Shown piece by piece: positions 1 through 9,595 of a stretch of DNA of 64,000 bases (within the stretch, counting starts at the first letter, position 1; each line of letters begins with the position of its first letter). The notes under the pieces were generated by a model, which searched no databases, was not told where the DNA came from, and saw only the letters and a list, made by a program, of their open reading frames with translations. The position numbers and the translations under genes are program-made. This stretch comes from Bacteroidetes bacterium RIFCSPLOWO2_12_FULL_35_15 (lineage in GTDB: Bacteria > Bacteroidota > Bacteroidia > 2-12-FULL-35-15), in the NCBI GenBank assembly GCA_001769385.1, contig MEPB01000088.1, forward strand, positions 1 to 64,000, in the 5' to 3' direction.

Positions 1-95
1 AAGAATACAAATATTCGAGCGCAAAAAATTATGCAGGAGAAAATGGATTGTTGCAAATCGAAACAATTATGAGGCAATGGAAAACTTACAAATAA
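1..95 (+). CDS. C-terminal end of a REP-associated Y1 transposase (cut by window start)
   Basis: An open frame enters from the left edge, reading from base 3, and stops with TAA at 93-95. The visible 30 residues contain YKYSSAKNYAGENGLLQIE. This resembles the C-terminal tail (Y.YSSA.NY.G..GL) common in IS200-like/REP-associated tyrosine transposases of Bacteroidota; the resemblance is from memory, not a search. These single-strand transposases are associated with REP palindromes, and a GC-rich hairpin of that kind lies 57 bases downstream. The catalytic HUH and Tyr residues would be upstream of the window, so intactness cannot be judged. Confidence 0.55.
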   Translation, partial: EYKYSSAKNYAGENGLLQIETIMRQWKTYK

Positions 96-151
96 TTCTT
101 TACTGATGTTCATTTGGAATGAAAGTAATTCGGCAGGATGCCGGTTAAAGA

Positions 152-174
152 AAGCGGAGCGGGACGCTCCGCTT
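152..174. repeat. REP-like GC-rich hairpin
   Basis: A perfect 10-bp stem (AAGCGGAGCG / CGCTCCGCTT) closes a 3-base GGA loop in otherwise AT-rich DNA. It follows the transposase tail, which fits a REPtron arrangement. It also lies downstream of the minus-strand pigment gene ending at 255 and could act as a transcript-end structure, although there is no clear T-run. Confidence 0.6.
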
Positions 175-254
175 AACGGGGGCATTAGTAATCGAACTCC
201 GGTTGTAAAGGTTTTGAAACCCTGACAGGATTAGTCAATTGGATACATAATTCT

Positions 255-1790
255 TCAACTATTTTCTGCAACAAATTTATTGATCTTACTCATCAATTCT
301 TTTTGACCAACAATTTCTGAACAAGTTACTACTGCACTTACAGTTACGCCCAAAACACCATGAAGATTAAGGTTTTGGCCGGTTAAGAATAAATTAGGAA
401 CTTTTGTTTTAGGCGTGATAAATGTTTTTAAAATATCACGATAATCTTTTTCGACACCATACATGGTACCATCCCTGCTACCAATATAATCTCGGTATGT
501 AAGCGGTGTAGAAGTATATACCGATTTGATCTTGTCTTTTAATCCCGGCATTCGTGCTTCAATGATGTTTATTAAACGCTCTGACCTGTCTTTTTTAAAT
601 GCCTCATACGCTTCGCCCCTATTATCTTCAATATTAGGAATAACATGTTTTGTATCCTCCCATTGCTTCACTTCATCATAATGCATATAGGCCATAGCAA
701 TTAACCCATTGGTATATTCCAGATTTTTGGATGATGCCTGTGGAAAAAGTGCAAATCCATGGGGCCAGTTATCCGGCTGATAGTTAATGCCATCCCACAC
801 ATTATCATCATGATGGTGATAAATATTATGATTGAAATACTTCATAGTATTTTCCTTCAGGACAATAAACAACATGAAGGATGAAATAGAATTTTTAAGA
901 CTATTTATTCGATTTCGATATGCTGCACGGATCTTACCGGGCTCCACCATATCAAGCGTTTTAGAAATATCGAAATTGGATATAAAATACTTGCCTTCAA
1001 TTATTTTTCCATTTGTTAATTCTACACTTTTAATAAGACTTTCTTCAAAATGAAATTTAGAAGCTTCGCTATAATTAAAAATTTCACCTCCCATTTTCCG
1101 GATAGATTCAGAAAGATGTTTTGCAATTTGTGCACCTCCATCAATACATTTCCATGAACTTTCGATATAGGTGTTTACAACAAGAGCATGCACATAAAGC
1201 GGTGTTTTGCCGGCAGCACCGGCATATAAAGGGTTTGTTCCGGCCAGTACATTCTGTAATTTCACATTGGATGTTACACTTTCAATATATGCTTTTGTAT
1301 CAACAGATAAAAAATCGGCCATAACCAGATCTTTTCTTTCTTCACTTAAATTATACAATGGAAAGAAGGCGCATATTTCACGGATCTTATCACAATATTT
1401 TACAAGATTTTCTTTTTCCTCAGGAAACTGTTCACTTAAAACACGAATAAAATTATCGTAGCCCTGAGCATGTTTATAAACTACCGGATCGCCTCTGAAT
1501 GTAATATGATCAAAGCCGTCCATATCCATTTGCTTTAATTTTATTTTATCCATCAACCCTAAATATTTAAAATAACTATTCAGGTTTTGTCCTTCAGAAA
1601 GCCCACCAATGTAATGTATCCCGGTATCAAAAAGTACTTTGTCTCTCGAAAATATTTGAAGACTTCCGCCTAACTGACGATTTTTTTCCAGGATACAAAC
1701 TTTATATCCTTCTTTCGCGAGAATATAACCACATGACAATCCACCCATACCACTACCCAGAATAACTACATCGTATTTCTTACTTTCCAT
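255..1790 (-). CDS. FAD-dependent phytoene-desaturase/retinol-saturase-like oxidoreductase
   Basis: This 511-residue protein begins with a Rossmann FAD-binding motif (VVILGSGMGG, Gly12-Gly17) followed by an acidic strand end (CILEKN). Near the C terminus it has the second FAD contact typical of the CrtI/RetSat superfamily (FLTGQNLNLHGVLGV, about 470-485). Length and layout match the all-trans-retinol 13,14-reductase-like enzymes that occur in flexirubin loci. It is the last gene of the long minus-strand pigment locus, 91 bases after the exporter fusion. The likely role is oxidation or reduction of the polyene chain or its aryl end. The exact substrate cannot be read from sequence. Confidence 0.85.
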   Translation of the reverse strand: MESKKYDVVILGSGMGGLSCGYILAKEGYKVCILEKNRQLGGSLQIFSRDKVLFDTGIHYIGGLSEGQNLNSYFKYLGLMDKIKLKQMDMDGFDHITFRGDPVVYKHAQGYDNFIRVLSEQFPEEKENLVKYCDKIREICAFFPLYNLSEERKDLVMADFLSVDTKAYIESVTSNVKLQNVLAGTNPLYAGAAGKTPLYVHALVVNTYIESSWKCIDGGAQIAKHLSESIRKMGGEIFNYSEASKFHFEESLIKSVELTNGKIIEGKYFISNFDISKTLDMVEPGKIRAAYRNRINSLKNSISSFMLFIVLKENTMKYFNHNIYHHHDDNVWDGINYQPDNWPHGFALFPQASSKNLEYTNGLIAMAYMHYDEVKQWEDTKHVIPNIEDNRGEAYEAFKKDRSERLINIIEARMPGLKDKIKSVYTSTPLTYRDYIGSRDGTMYGVEKDYRDILKTFITPKTKVPNLFLTGQNLNLHGVLGVTVSAVVTCSEIVGQKELMSKINKFVAENS

Positions 1791-1881
1791 ATTTAAATTT
1801 AGGCTTTTTTTATCAAAGGTGTTTTATTTATCGATCAATTTTCCGTTATCTTATAGGTATAGCTCTATTAGGTTGCCTGCT

Positions 1882-4800
1882 CTACATCTTATTTTTCTTC
1901 GGAACATTTCGAATTATAAATATTATGTTGGAAGTTAATTTTGTATTATCAACTATTTCATACTCCAGGAAGGGAAATGTATCAAGTGTATTTTTTATTA
2001 ATGTTGCTGAGGCAAAATGTAAGCCTCCTTCTTTGGTTTTATTGAAGCCTGAATTTGTCGAGAAAAATTCAGTATAACGTGTTCCCATGTGACGTTTTTT
2101 TTTATCTGCATCAGCATCCCTGATGATCATAACGCCATTTTCTTTCAGTTTATTTGCGCACCTGGAGATCAGCTCAATTTGCATATCCTCACTTAAATAA
2201 TGAAGCACATCACTGATAATAAATGCATCAGCAAAACCATATTCATATTGAGTAACATCTGCACAAACAAAATTTACTTTATCCGATTTTGAAATGCAAT
2301 TTGCTGCAATGTCAATTTTTTCCTCATCATAATCTATTCCCAGTATCTCACGGTCTTTACCCATGAAACTTAACATTAGAGGTAAAAAACCATAGCCGCA
2401 ACCTACATCAACAATCTTCCCATGCTTGGGCAAATAACTTTCGAACAATTTATAATTGCCTTCCATCTTTACTTTAATGCGGCAATACCACTCCAGAACA
2501 GGGCCCTTAAAAATATAATTTTTTATCAATCGTGGTCTGAAATAATCAACCGTTTCTTGTTCCTGACGTAATAACTCATACTCATAACGCATCATCTCAC
2601 AGGTATTTTTTGCGCGTTCTTTATAGGTTGTACCCAATGTTTTATCATCAGGTTTTATCCGAGGCAAATATTTCACTGTTAAACTTCCTTCTTTAAAATG
2701 GAAATCTCCTTTGGTAACACAATCACCGGCACCATGTAATAACCAAGGTTGAATATCAGCATTCAATTGTTCTGCGAGATAAAAAGCACCTTTGTGAAAA
2801 CGAAGAATGTCGCCTGTTGTGGAACGTGTTCCTTCCGGAAAGATCAACGCTGAATAACCTTCCTGCATTAATGCTTTTACTTTTTCTATGGCAGCTTCAT
2901 AACCCTGTGAAGCCGGATAAAAATCAGCCATTTTTACAATTCGTCCATAAAAAATTGAGTTCCAGACCCAATCATTTGTAAATACAATTATTTTTGGATT
3001 CAACATTAAAGTAAGCGCCAGATCAATGTGAGATTGGTGATTACAAATGATTATTGCCGGCTTTTCAAATTTCTCATTTTGTGGATTAATGATCTTTTTT
3101 CTGACATTTACAAACATATAGATCATAAACTTGCAGATATACATGATCAGGTAATGGAAAATTAATTTCCGTGTTTTTTTAGGAGCAGGAAATATTGTAA
3201 ACAGTATAAATCCGGCTAGCGTTAAAAATATACTTCCGAATATAAAAAATAAAAATCCGAAAAAAGTAATAATTAAATTAAACCCGGTATATGGTAAAAG
3301 ATTTCTTTTTTTACGATTTAGAATTAAGAAATTATAAAATAAAGGCTGAACAATAAATGAAATGAAGAGAACGGTTGTCATACCAATTATTGTAATGATA
3401 GCGATGGATCTAAGGGCAGGATGTTGTGCAAAGATCAACACACCGATTCCAATAATTGTTGTGGCAGCAGAAAGGAAAATGGATGTTTTATAAGAATCTA
3501 AATTTTTTCGTCCATACTTATATTCCTGTGCCAAACCATCCATAATAAATATTCCGTAATCATCCCCTAAACCAAAAATGAAAGTGGAAATGATAATATT
3601 TATAATATTAAATTTCAATCCTAGTATGCCCATTATTCCCAATATCCATAACCATCCGATGAACATTGGTAAAAAATTAATAAACACCAGTTCAAATCGC
3701 CCGTGTGACAAAAGCATAAATCCAAATACAAGTAATCCGGTGATAATAAGTATTAAATTAAAATCGGAGGTAATGATGTCCACAAATTGAGTTGACATAT
3801 ATTGTTTATCAAAAACAACGACAGAATTATTAGTTGAGAAGGCATCATACACAACAGATTTTTTGTTGGGGTCAACCTTAACGATGCTTACAACTGTTGT
3901 AACATTTTTATTTTCTGTGACCCAATCATTCACAACTAACTTCTTTAGCGTATCTAGTTCAGATAATGCCACAGGTTTAAAATTGGTATTCAGCAGATCG
4001 TAGAATGGAGAAAATGCGTCTGCTTTAAATTTATATTCGCTGCTGTAGCGTATCAGGCGGTTTTGTAAAGAATCTTTTTTTTCTGCTGTCCAAAAGGAAT
4101 TCCATCGATCAATGCGTACTTTTTGCAAAGAGTCAGAAATCAGTAATGTACTAACTGTCGAAAATTTATTAATTAATTTTTCTTCTTTTAGATTATTAAG
4201 TTTTTCAGTAGCAACCTCATTTGCTTTTAATGCCTCATTCAGATCTTTTCCTTTCGAAACTATGTAAACCGAACGTAAAGAATAATTATTGATCTTATCC
4301 AGATGTTGTTGTGCCTTAATAAGCGCATCACTTTGATAATTAATTTTCAACATGTCGCTTTCGAAACTGACATTAGTAGCAGTAAATGCGAAAACAATTG
4401 TTAAAATAAATGTGGCGATCAGGATTGGTTTGTTCTTATCAAAACGATAAGAAACTATTCTTCCAAGAAATGATATTTTAGGAGTAACCGCTTCTTCAGT
4501 CTCCTCTCCTTTTCTGTGTTTTAATAAATGTGGCAACACAATTATTGAAAATAAAACCGCACCAATTAAACTAAAACCGGCAAACAAACCAAAATCATGT
4601 AAGGCTTGCGACTTTGCAAACTGCAAACTTAAAAATGCTCCAACAGTGGTGGTGCAACCAATAAGCATTGGAAAGGATAGATCGGTGATTACTTTTTCAA
4701 TGGAGCGTTCATGTTTAAAATGAGTAAAAAAGTGCAGCGAATAATTGATGGCAATTCCAAGAACGATGGAACCTGCACCAATAGCAATGGCAGAAATTTC

Positions 4801-5754
4801 TTCTTTTATAAAATATAAAAGTGTTAATGAAAATAATGCACCAAATGCAACAGGAAGTAAAATATAAAATATGATAAGCAGTCTTCTGAAAAACAAGCCT
4901 AATAACACGACAATAAAAACTAACGCGATCAAAGATGTGTAAATAGAATCGTGTCTGATTTGCTTTGCATTACCGAGTGCCACAGCAGCAGCTCCATAAT
5001 ATTCAATTGTTACTTTATTATTAAATTTTGCATTTAGCGACTTAATAATTTCATTCAGGGAATCAAAGAATATTTTTGACCTGTCGTTATCCGTTGTAGA
5101 AACGGATGATGAAATAAACATCATTAAATTTTTCTTATCACGGGTCATGATATAACCTTCATGTACATCAAAATTTTCATCAAACTTCAGATTCTGTAAT
5201 TTTTTTAATGCAAGTGGAGTAAGGTTGATCGGATCCTTTTTGATGAATTTACTAAACACCATACTGGAAGGAGAAAGGAGGGTTTTGTAATCGCTGTTAA
5301 TGATATTTTTTAAACTATCCGGCTGCAAAAATCCTTCGATGGTAGGATAATCATTTTCCTCCAAGAAGATCGGTAGATTATTATAAAATGTGCCATACAG
5401 GCGCATTATCAGATCATCAGAAATTTTATACGAAAGTTCTTTAATATACCCGGAACTTTTTGATGAATTTAATGAATCGGCCAGCATATCGGCACATTGC
5501 ATCAGGTCAGCAGTCTCCGTATTTGTGGTATCGGTATTAAATATGTTTATTACAAGTTTATCCTTGATCTTAATATTATTCAGGACAAAATTTATTTCAT
5601 CGATCTTTTTATCCTTCGGAATAAATTTATTAATGTCTTCTTCTAACTTAATTTTCGTACCAAAATAAATGGTAGAACCAAATGCAAGTAAAACAAGTAC
5701 CAACAAAAGTATCCGGTGACGCTTAAAAAATTTATATAAACCTAATGTTGACAT
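1882..5754 (-). CDS. MMPL/RND exporter fused to a PlsC-type acyltransferase and a methyltransferase
   Basis: This very large protein (1290 residues) joins three modules. Residues 1 to about 860 form an MMPL/RND-type exporter: one N-terminal membrane helix, a periplasmic loop, a helix bundle near 268-420, a second loop, and a second bundle near 668-860 with FGLGDDYGIF around 735. Residues about 895-1070 are a 1-acylglycerol-phosphate-type acyltransferase with NHQSHID (HX4D, about 905) and FPEGTRS (about 971). Residues about 1110-1285 are a class I SAM methyltransferase with VDVGCGYG (about 1115). It starts one base after the preceding gene in a tight operon. Inferred role: export or acylation of the pigment precursor to the outer membrane plus a methylation. 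Exporter and acyltransferase proteins are usual in aryl-polyene loci; a triple fusion is less common. Confidence 0.88.
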   Translation of the reverse strand: MSTLGLYKFFKRHRILLLVLVLLAFGSTIYFGTKIKLEEDINKFIPKDKKIDEINFVLNNIKIKDKLVINIFNTDTTNTETADLMQCADMLADSLNSSKSSGYIKELSYKISDDLIMRLYGTFYNNLPIFLEENDYPTIEGFLQPDSLKNIINSDYKTLLSPSSMVFSKFIKKDPINLTPLALKKLQNLKFDENFDVHEGYIMTRDKKNLMMFISSSVSTTDNDRSKIFFDSLNEIIKSLNAKFNNKVTIEYYGAAAVALGNAKQIRHDSIYTSLIALVFIVVLLGLFFRRLLIIFYILLPVAFGALFSLTLLYFIKEEISAIAIGAGSIVLGIAINYSLHFFTHFKHERSIEKVITDLSFPMLIGCTTTVGAFLSLQFAKSQALHDFGLFAGFSLIGAVLFSIIVLPHLLKHRKGEETEEAVTPKISFLGRIVSYRFDKNKPILIATFILTIVFAFTATNVSFESDMLKINYQSDALIKAQQHLDKINNYSLRSVYIVSKGKDLNEALKANEVATEKLNNLKEEKLINKFSTVSTLLISDSLQKVRIDRWNSFWTAEKKDSLQNRLIRYSSEYKFKADAFSPFYDLLNTNFKPVALSELDTLKKLVVNDWVTENKNVTTVVSIVKVDPNKKSVVYDAFSTNNSVVVFDKQYMSTQFVDIITSDFNLILIITGLLVFGFMLLSHGRFELVFINFLPMFIGWLWILGIMGILGLKFNIINIIISTFIFGLGDDYGIFIMDGLAQEYKYGRKNLDSYKTSIFLSAATTIIGIGVLIFAQHPALRSIAIITIIGMTTVLFISFIVQPLFYNFLILNRKKRNLLPYTGFNLIITFFGFLFFIFGSIFLTLAGFILFTIFPAPKKTRKLIFHYLIMYICKFMIYMFVNVRKKIINPQNEKFEKPAIIICNHQSHIDLALTLMLNPKIIVFTNDWVWNSIFYGRIVKMADFYPASQGYEAAIEKVKALMQEGYSALIFPEGTRSTTGDILRFHKGAFYLAEQLNADIQPWLLHGAGDCVTKGDFHFKEGSLTVKYLPRIKPDDKTLGTTYKERAKNTCEMMRYEYELLRQEQETVDYFRPRLIKNYIFKGPVLEWYCRIKVKMEGNYKLFESYLPKHGKIVDVGCGYGFLPLMLSFMGKDREILGIDYDEEKIDIAANCISKSDKVNFVCADVTQYEYGFADAFIISDVLHYLSEDMQIELISRCANKLKENGVMIIRDADADKKKRHMGTRYTEFFSTNSGFNKTKEGGLHFASATLIKNTLDTFPFLEYEIVDNTKLTSNIIFIIRNVPKKNKM

Positions 5755-5755
5755 A

Positions 5756-6955
5756 CTATTTATATCCTGAAGTTGCGTGTGATTTATTTCTGATCAATTT
5801 TAAAATGACATAGGTAACAATTCCCATAAATATAGAAAATACTACTGCAAGTACACTTGCTCCCATCAAATAAACATACAAATTTGATTTAATATTCTCC
5901 ATATCAATATTGTTTATAGTGATAGAAGATTTAATACCTGTAACCAATTCTCCGGACTTTAAACTTGCATAAAGGATAAATGGAAGCAATATGGGAATAC
6001 TGATATTTGCAGCAACAATTACAATGGCCTTATTAAGTTTTAAAATGTATGCAAAAGCTATTGCGGTGACCAACTGGTAACCCCAGATTGGGATTATGCC
6101 AAAAAATATTCCAATGGCAACCGAAATCGACTTTTTAATGATCGACTCTTCTTTATTAAAAAAATTGTCCTGAATAAATAGTTTAAAGTTTGCAATCGTC
6201 AGGCTTCTAATAAACCGCAATGGTCGATACCATAAAAAAGCAAGAATAACAAGGTATATATTTAAAAAACTGATGCGTGTCGAATCCCGTGATGGTTTAA
6301 AATGAGTAACCCGCTCCTCCCCTTTTGCATAATATACCTGAACAGGAATATAAAGAACAGGGATTCTGTTCCAGGCCGCTTTTACAATTACTTCTATTTC
6401 AAATTCAAAACGGGAAGTAAAGTACCTGATCCTTTTCATTCGCTCGATTGGATAGAGACGATATCCTGATTGGGTATCCGGTAAAGAAATACCGGTTTCA
6501 ACCATAAACCAAAAATTAGAAAATTTATTCCCGAAACTACTTCCACCGGGTACATTATCAGAATTCATATTGCGTGCACCGATGATCAATGAATCCGGCA
6601 TTTCTTCAATCTTATCTAAAAATAATTCAAGATCACCCGGAAAATGCTGACCATCACTATCAATTGATATCGCATAACGATAATTTAATTCCCGGGCTTT
6701 TTTAAATGCAGTACGCAAAGCCATTCCTTTTCCTAAATTTTTTGGTTGATGAATAACAGTGATACGATCTTCAAAAGATTTTAAAATTGCAGGAGTTGAA
6801 TCGGTGGATCCATCATTTATAACAATGATCTTATCCGTATATGCTAAGGTATCAGATATAACTTTTTCAATAGTTTTGTGATTGTTGTAGGTAGGAATTA
6901 TCACACAACAATTTAATTCTGTAAAGCGTTTATTTAATTTGGGGTGGTTAGACAT
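5756..6955 (-). CDS. Family 2 glycosyltransferase with C-terminal DUF2062 membrane domain
   Basis: The N-terminal half is a GT-A glycosyltransferase: the start IPTYNNHKTI, the nucleotide-binding DGSTD (48-52) and the metal-binding DSDGQH (99-104). The C-terminal part (about 265-385) has several hydrophobic helices typical of DUF2062 (IGIFFGIIPIWGYQ). GT2-DUF2062 fusions are frequent in aryl-polyene and flexirubin loci. The gene lies two bases from the dehydratase gene and one base from the exporter fusion, so it is co-transcribed. It probably attaches a sugar or phospho-sugar to the lipid-like pigment precursor; donor and acceptor are unknown. Confidence 0.88.
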   Translation of the reverse strand: MSNHPKLNKRFTELNCCVIIPTYNNHKTIEKVISDTLAYTDKIIVINDGSTDSTPAILKSFEDRITVIHQPKNLGKGMALRTAFKKARELNYRYAISIDSDGQHFPGDLELFLDKIEEMPDSLIIGARNMNSDNVPGGSSFGNKFSNFWFMVETGISLPDTQSGYRLYPIERMKRIRYFTSRFEFEIEVIVKAAWNRIPVLYIPVQVYYAKGEERVTHFKPSRDSTRISFLNIYLVILAFLWYRPLRFIRSLTIANFKLFIQDNFFNKEESIIKKSISVAIGIFFGIIPIWGYQLVTAIAFAYILKLNKAIVIVAANISIPILLPFILYASLKSGELVTGIKSSITINNIDMENIKSNLYVYLMGASVLAVVFSIFMGIVTYVILKLIRNKSHATSGYK

Positions 6956-6957
6956 TG

Positions 6958-7344
6958 CTACTGGACTATCTTAAATTTCCCTTTAAACTTAGTAAAGCTA
7001 TTACCCCTATTCGTATAATTTGCTGAAACATCCAGTGTATCATCAACCTGTTTTACAGTAAAATCAATTTGAAAATCTTTTATTTCATTCGGATTGATCA
7101 CTGCAACAAATTTGATATTGTTTCCTTCTGTGAGAAGCAATTTCTTTTTAATCTTTTCAACTAAAATATCTTTAATCGTTTGTATTAATAAAACTCCGGG
7201 AGCGATTGAAATATTTGGAAAATGTCCGGCATACACTTTATGTTTCGGGTTCAATTCAATTATACTGCTAAACGTTTCAGGATGCTCAGGAGAATAGGTT
7301 GATGAAATTTCTGTGTAAAATTTTTCAGATAGTTGTTCAGTCAT
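6958..7344 (-). CDS. Hotdog 3-hydroxyacyl-ACP dehydratase, His-only half site (FabZ/ApeI-like)
   Basis: A 128-residue single hotdog domain. It retains the FabZ helix motif GHFPNISIAPGVLLIQ with the catalytic His41, but the acidic partner expected 14 residues later (Glu in FabZ) is Gln55. The second dehydratase of this locus (17169-17627) has the opposite pattern, a Glu without the His. Because FabZ active sites form across the dimer interface, the two proteins may work as a heterodimer that dehydrates the growing polyene. It is the first gene of a four-gene block preceded by a 245-base gap with a palindrome. Confidence 0.8.
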   Translation of the reverse strand: MTEQLSEKFYTEISSTYSPEHPETFSSIIELNPKHKVYAGHFPNISIAPGVLLIQTIKDILVEKIKKKLLLTEGNNIKFVAVINPNEIKDFQIDFTVKQVDDTLDVSANYTNRGNSFTKFKGKFKIVQ

Positions 7345-7423
7345 AAATTTAATTTATTTTGTTAATCAAACATTTCAATTTTTATACTTTTGCCGAACGA
7401 GGTAAAGAATTTCGCAGCGCGGT

Positions 7424-7489
7424 GGTCATCCTGAGTTTGTCGAAGGAGTGGGAAGCCCACACACCTGTTTCGACAAACTCAACATGACC
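7424..7489. repeat. Imperfect palindrome of the GAGTTTGTCGAA family
   Basis: Arms 7424-7444 and 7469-7489 are reverse complements at 19 of 21 positions, around the core GAGTTTGTCGAA / TTCGACAAACTC, with a loop of about 24 bases. It sits in the 245-base gap between the dehydratase and lipoprotein genes. Related copies occur at 22663-22728 and 29975-30019. The rest of the gap shows no gene. Confidence 0.75.
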
Positions 7490-7589
7490 GCCCACATTCG
7501 GCTTGGTCATCACAATCGAGCCGAGAGATCTCTTTCCTTTTACAAATTAGCCTATTTTGTTTAAAAGATTCTTCCTCAATGGTAACATC

Positions 7590-8234
7590 TCATTCTTTTG
7601 AAATATTATTTAATTCTATTTTAAGATGAATTATTCCTTTATGTTTCAATTTTATTTGTTGCGCATTCAAACTATCATTATAAATATAGTTTACTTTTTC
7701 CTTTTTAAATAAACGGCCTTTTACAATAGTGCGATCAACTGTTTTTGAAGCTTTATTAACGAAATAGTAATTTTTAAAATTCCCATTCCGTACTTCATAA
7801 ACAGATTTATTTTCTTTCTCAAAGATCCTTGCTTCCTTATTTATAAGACTCTGCAACAGAATTAATTTCATATCACTTTCAAGAACCCGTAAGATCTTTG
7901 GTTGATTTAATGGTTCGAAAACATAGATCAGTTTGAACTCATTATTTTTTATTTCAAAATCAAACATTTTCATTCCCAACTCTGTTACAAAAACTAAATG
8001 AGCCGTACTGGGATCCATTTGTTTTAGCACGATCAACCCACCATAATATTTGTTATATAAATTTATTTTTGCTTTATATAACAATGAATTGTCTTTGTTT
8101 ATTATCGGCTTAACATGAGCACTTGTAACTACTTCAACCCTACTCAATTTATAACCTTGTGTAGGAGAGCAGCCAAAAAAAAGGGCAATAAACAAACTAC
8201 TTAAGCATAAATTTTTCAATTGCAATCGTACCAT
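7590..8234 (-). CDS. Lipoprotein of the pigment locus, function unknown
   Basis: A 214-residue protein with a short N-terminal hydrophobic stretch ending in a lipobox (ALFFGC, Cys22), so it is likely a lipid-anchored envelope protein. No catalytic motif is recognised. The start overlaps the upstream LolA-like gene by 38 bases, and there is no later Met that would keep the signal peptide. Lipoprotein/LolA pairs recur in aryl-polyene loci, so a part in moving the pigment to the outer membrane is inferred from context only. Confidence 0.75.
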   Translation of the reverse strand: MVRLQLKNLCLSSLFIALFFGCSPTQGYKLSRVEVVTSAHVKPIINKDNSLLYKAKINLYNKYYGGLIVLKQMDPSTAHLVFVTELGMKMFDFEIKNNEFKLIYVFEPLNQPKILRVLESDMKLILLQSLINKEARIFEKENKSVYEVRNGNFKNYYFVNKASKTVDRTIVKGRLFKKEKVNYIYNDSLNAQQIKLKHKGIIHLKIELNNISKE

Positions 8235-8835
8235 TTAATTTTTTATTACTAAAATCAAGTGTTGTAATATCATCACTGGGTTCCAGCATTTCTAACTTTA
8301 CAACAGATGTAACATTTTTATCAAAATACATGTTTATCTTTTTCAAGCTCTCCTTCATTCCTTTCATGGCAGGTATCAATTCCAGTTTGTAATACGTATC
8401 GTTCTCAAAAAAAGAAATTTTGAATTTATTCGACTTTAAAATGTCTCCATTCACGCAAGAAATCATAATGTCATTTATCTCCTTGAAAACCTTATTGGAA
8501 TTCATATCGTATTTTTTTAACTTGTTTTCATCTTTGATAAAGATCTTATCCTGGTTAATAACAATGATATATTTATAGGGCGAGGTATATTCCCACCGTA
8601 AATTATTTTTTTTCTGAAAATAAAAATGGCCTTTGCTTGTGATCTTTTCTGACAACATGCTTAGATCTTTCACCTGTGTAAAATCGCTTTCGATGCTATT
8701 TGTCACCTTCGACATATTATCGATCTTCGCTTTAAGTGAAACAGTATCCTTCACAGGTTTAAAAACAGATTGTGCCGAAACAAATGACGAACAAATTATC
8801 AAACTAATGAGTACTATGAAATTACGAATATGCAT
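8197..8835 (-). CDS. LolA-like outer membrane lipoprotein carrier
   Basis: A Sec signal peptide (about 1-21, ending FVSAQ) precedes a LolA-type fold. Recognisable features are SIESDFTQVKDLSML, GHFYFQKKNNLRWEYTSP and a run of beta strands with VINQDKIFI, all typical of LolA (F.Q......G.....P...RW.Y..P). The 212-residue length fits. It overlaps both neighbours (14 bases upstream, 38 downstream), so translation is probably coupled. In this locus it may be a periplasmic carrier for the lipid-like flexirubin instead of the housekeeping LolA. Confidence 0.85.
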   Translation of the reverse strand: MHIRNFIVLISLIICSSFVSAQSVFKPVKDTVSLKAKIDNMSKVTNSIESDFTQVKDLSMLSEKITSKGHFYFQKKNNLRWEYTSPYKYIIVINQDKIFIKDENKLKKYDMNSNKVFKEINDIMISCVNGDILKSNKFKISFFENDTYYKLELIPAMKGMKESLKKINMYFDKNVTSVVKLEMLEPSDDITTLDFSNKKLNGTIAIEKFMLK

Positions 8836-9595
8836 TTTTTTGAATTAATTTATCTAAGGGTATTACAGTATAATTTTTTTCTTTTAAGTAATTTAAAACA
8901 TCTTCCAAAACAAGATCTATTCCATCAACGGTATCATGAAACAAGATGATCGAACCCGGCTTAATTCTTTGTTTAACACGTTGAAGCAACTGCTCTTTAT
9001 TTTTTATTGATGTATCCAGCGAACGCACATTCCAACCAATAACATCAAATTTCAAATGCCGGCAAGCTTTTGCCAAACCGGGAGTTGTTACTCCATAAGG
9101 TGGACGAAAGAACAAAGGAGTTTTTCCAATCACTCTTTGAATCTCGTTATTTCCATATTGCAGATCTGAGATCAATTGTTTGGAACTCATCAGATCGAAA
9201 AAAAAAGAATGAGAAAAACTATGATTACCCATCAAATGCCCTTCATTATCCATTTTCAATAAAAGTGATTCATTGCCTTTAATTCTGTTACCAATTAAAA
9301 AAAATGTTGCTTTGGCATTAAATTTTTTTAAAACGGTCAATACTTTTTCTGTTCGTATCGGCATTGGGCCATCATCAAAACTCAGTGCCACACTATTCTC
9401 ATTTGTATTTACCTCACAAATTGCTTCGATATGAAATCCGGAATTAACAAAATATGCGCCATAAAATTCAATGCTAAAAAAGGCGACCAAAGGAATTAAA
9501 TAGAGCATCCAATGAAAAGTATAACTATAATTTAAACTTATCAGAAGTATAAAAATTAATGTAAAAACGATAACTATGTTTCGGTGATTTAACAT
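8822..9595 (-). CDS. Membrane-anchored polysaccharide deacetylase (NodB-homology domain)
   Basis: Two hydrophobic segments (about 7-23 and 28-50) anchor the protein. The NodB domain shows all usual motifs: SFDDGP (Asp74, Asp75), the metal-binding HSFSH (His125, His129), RPPYG (164-168), a W-containing motif (DVIGWNVRSLDT) and the terminal LFHD. All metal ligands appear intact, so a de-N-acetylase or other carbohydrate-esterase activity is likely. Its product is not evident from flexirubin structure; it may trim a glycosylated carrier. It overlaps the CLF-like gene by seven bases and the LolA gene by 14. Confidence 0.87.
   Translation of the reverse strand: MLNHRNIVIVFTLIFILLISLNYSYTFHWMLYLIPLVAFFSIEFYGAYFVNSGFHIEAICEVNTNENSVALSFDDGPMPIRTEKVLTVLKKFNAKATFFLIGNRIKGNESLLLKMDNEGHLMGNHSFSHSFFFDLMSSKQLISDLQYGNNEIQRVIGKTPLFFRPPYGVTTPGLAKACRHLKFDVIGWNVRSLDTSIKNKEQLLQRVKQRIKPGSIILFHDTVDGIDLVLEDVLNYLKEKNYTVIPLDKLIQKNAYS

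Noticed and set aside
832-1053. Plus-strand frames opposite the FAD oxidoreductase and similar antisense frames elsewhere
   Set aside because: They are antisense to well-supported genes and show no protein family character.
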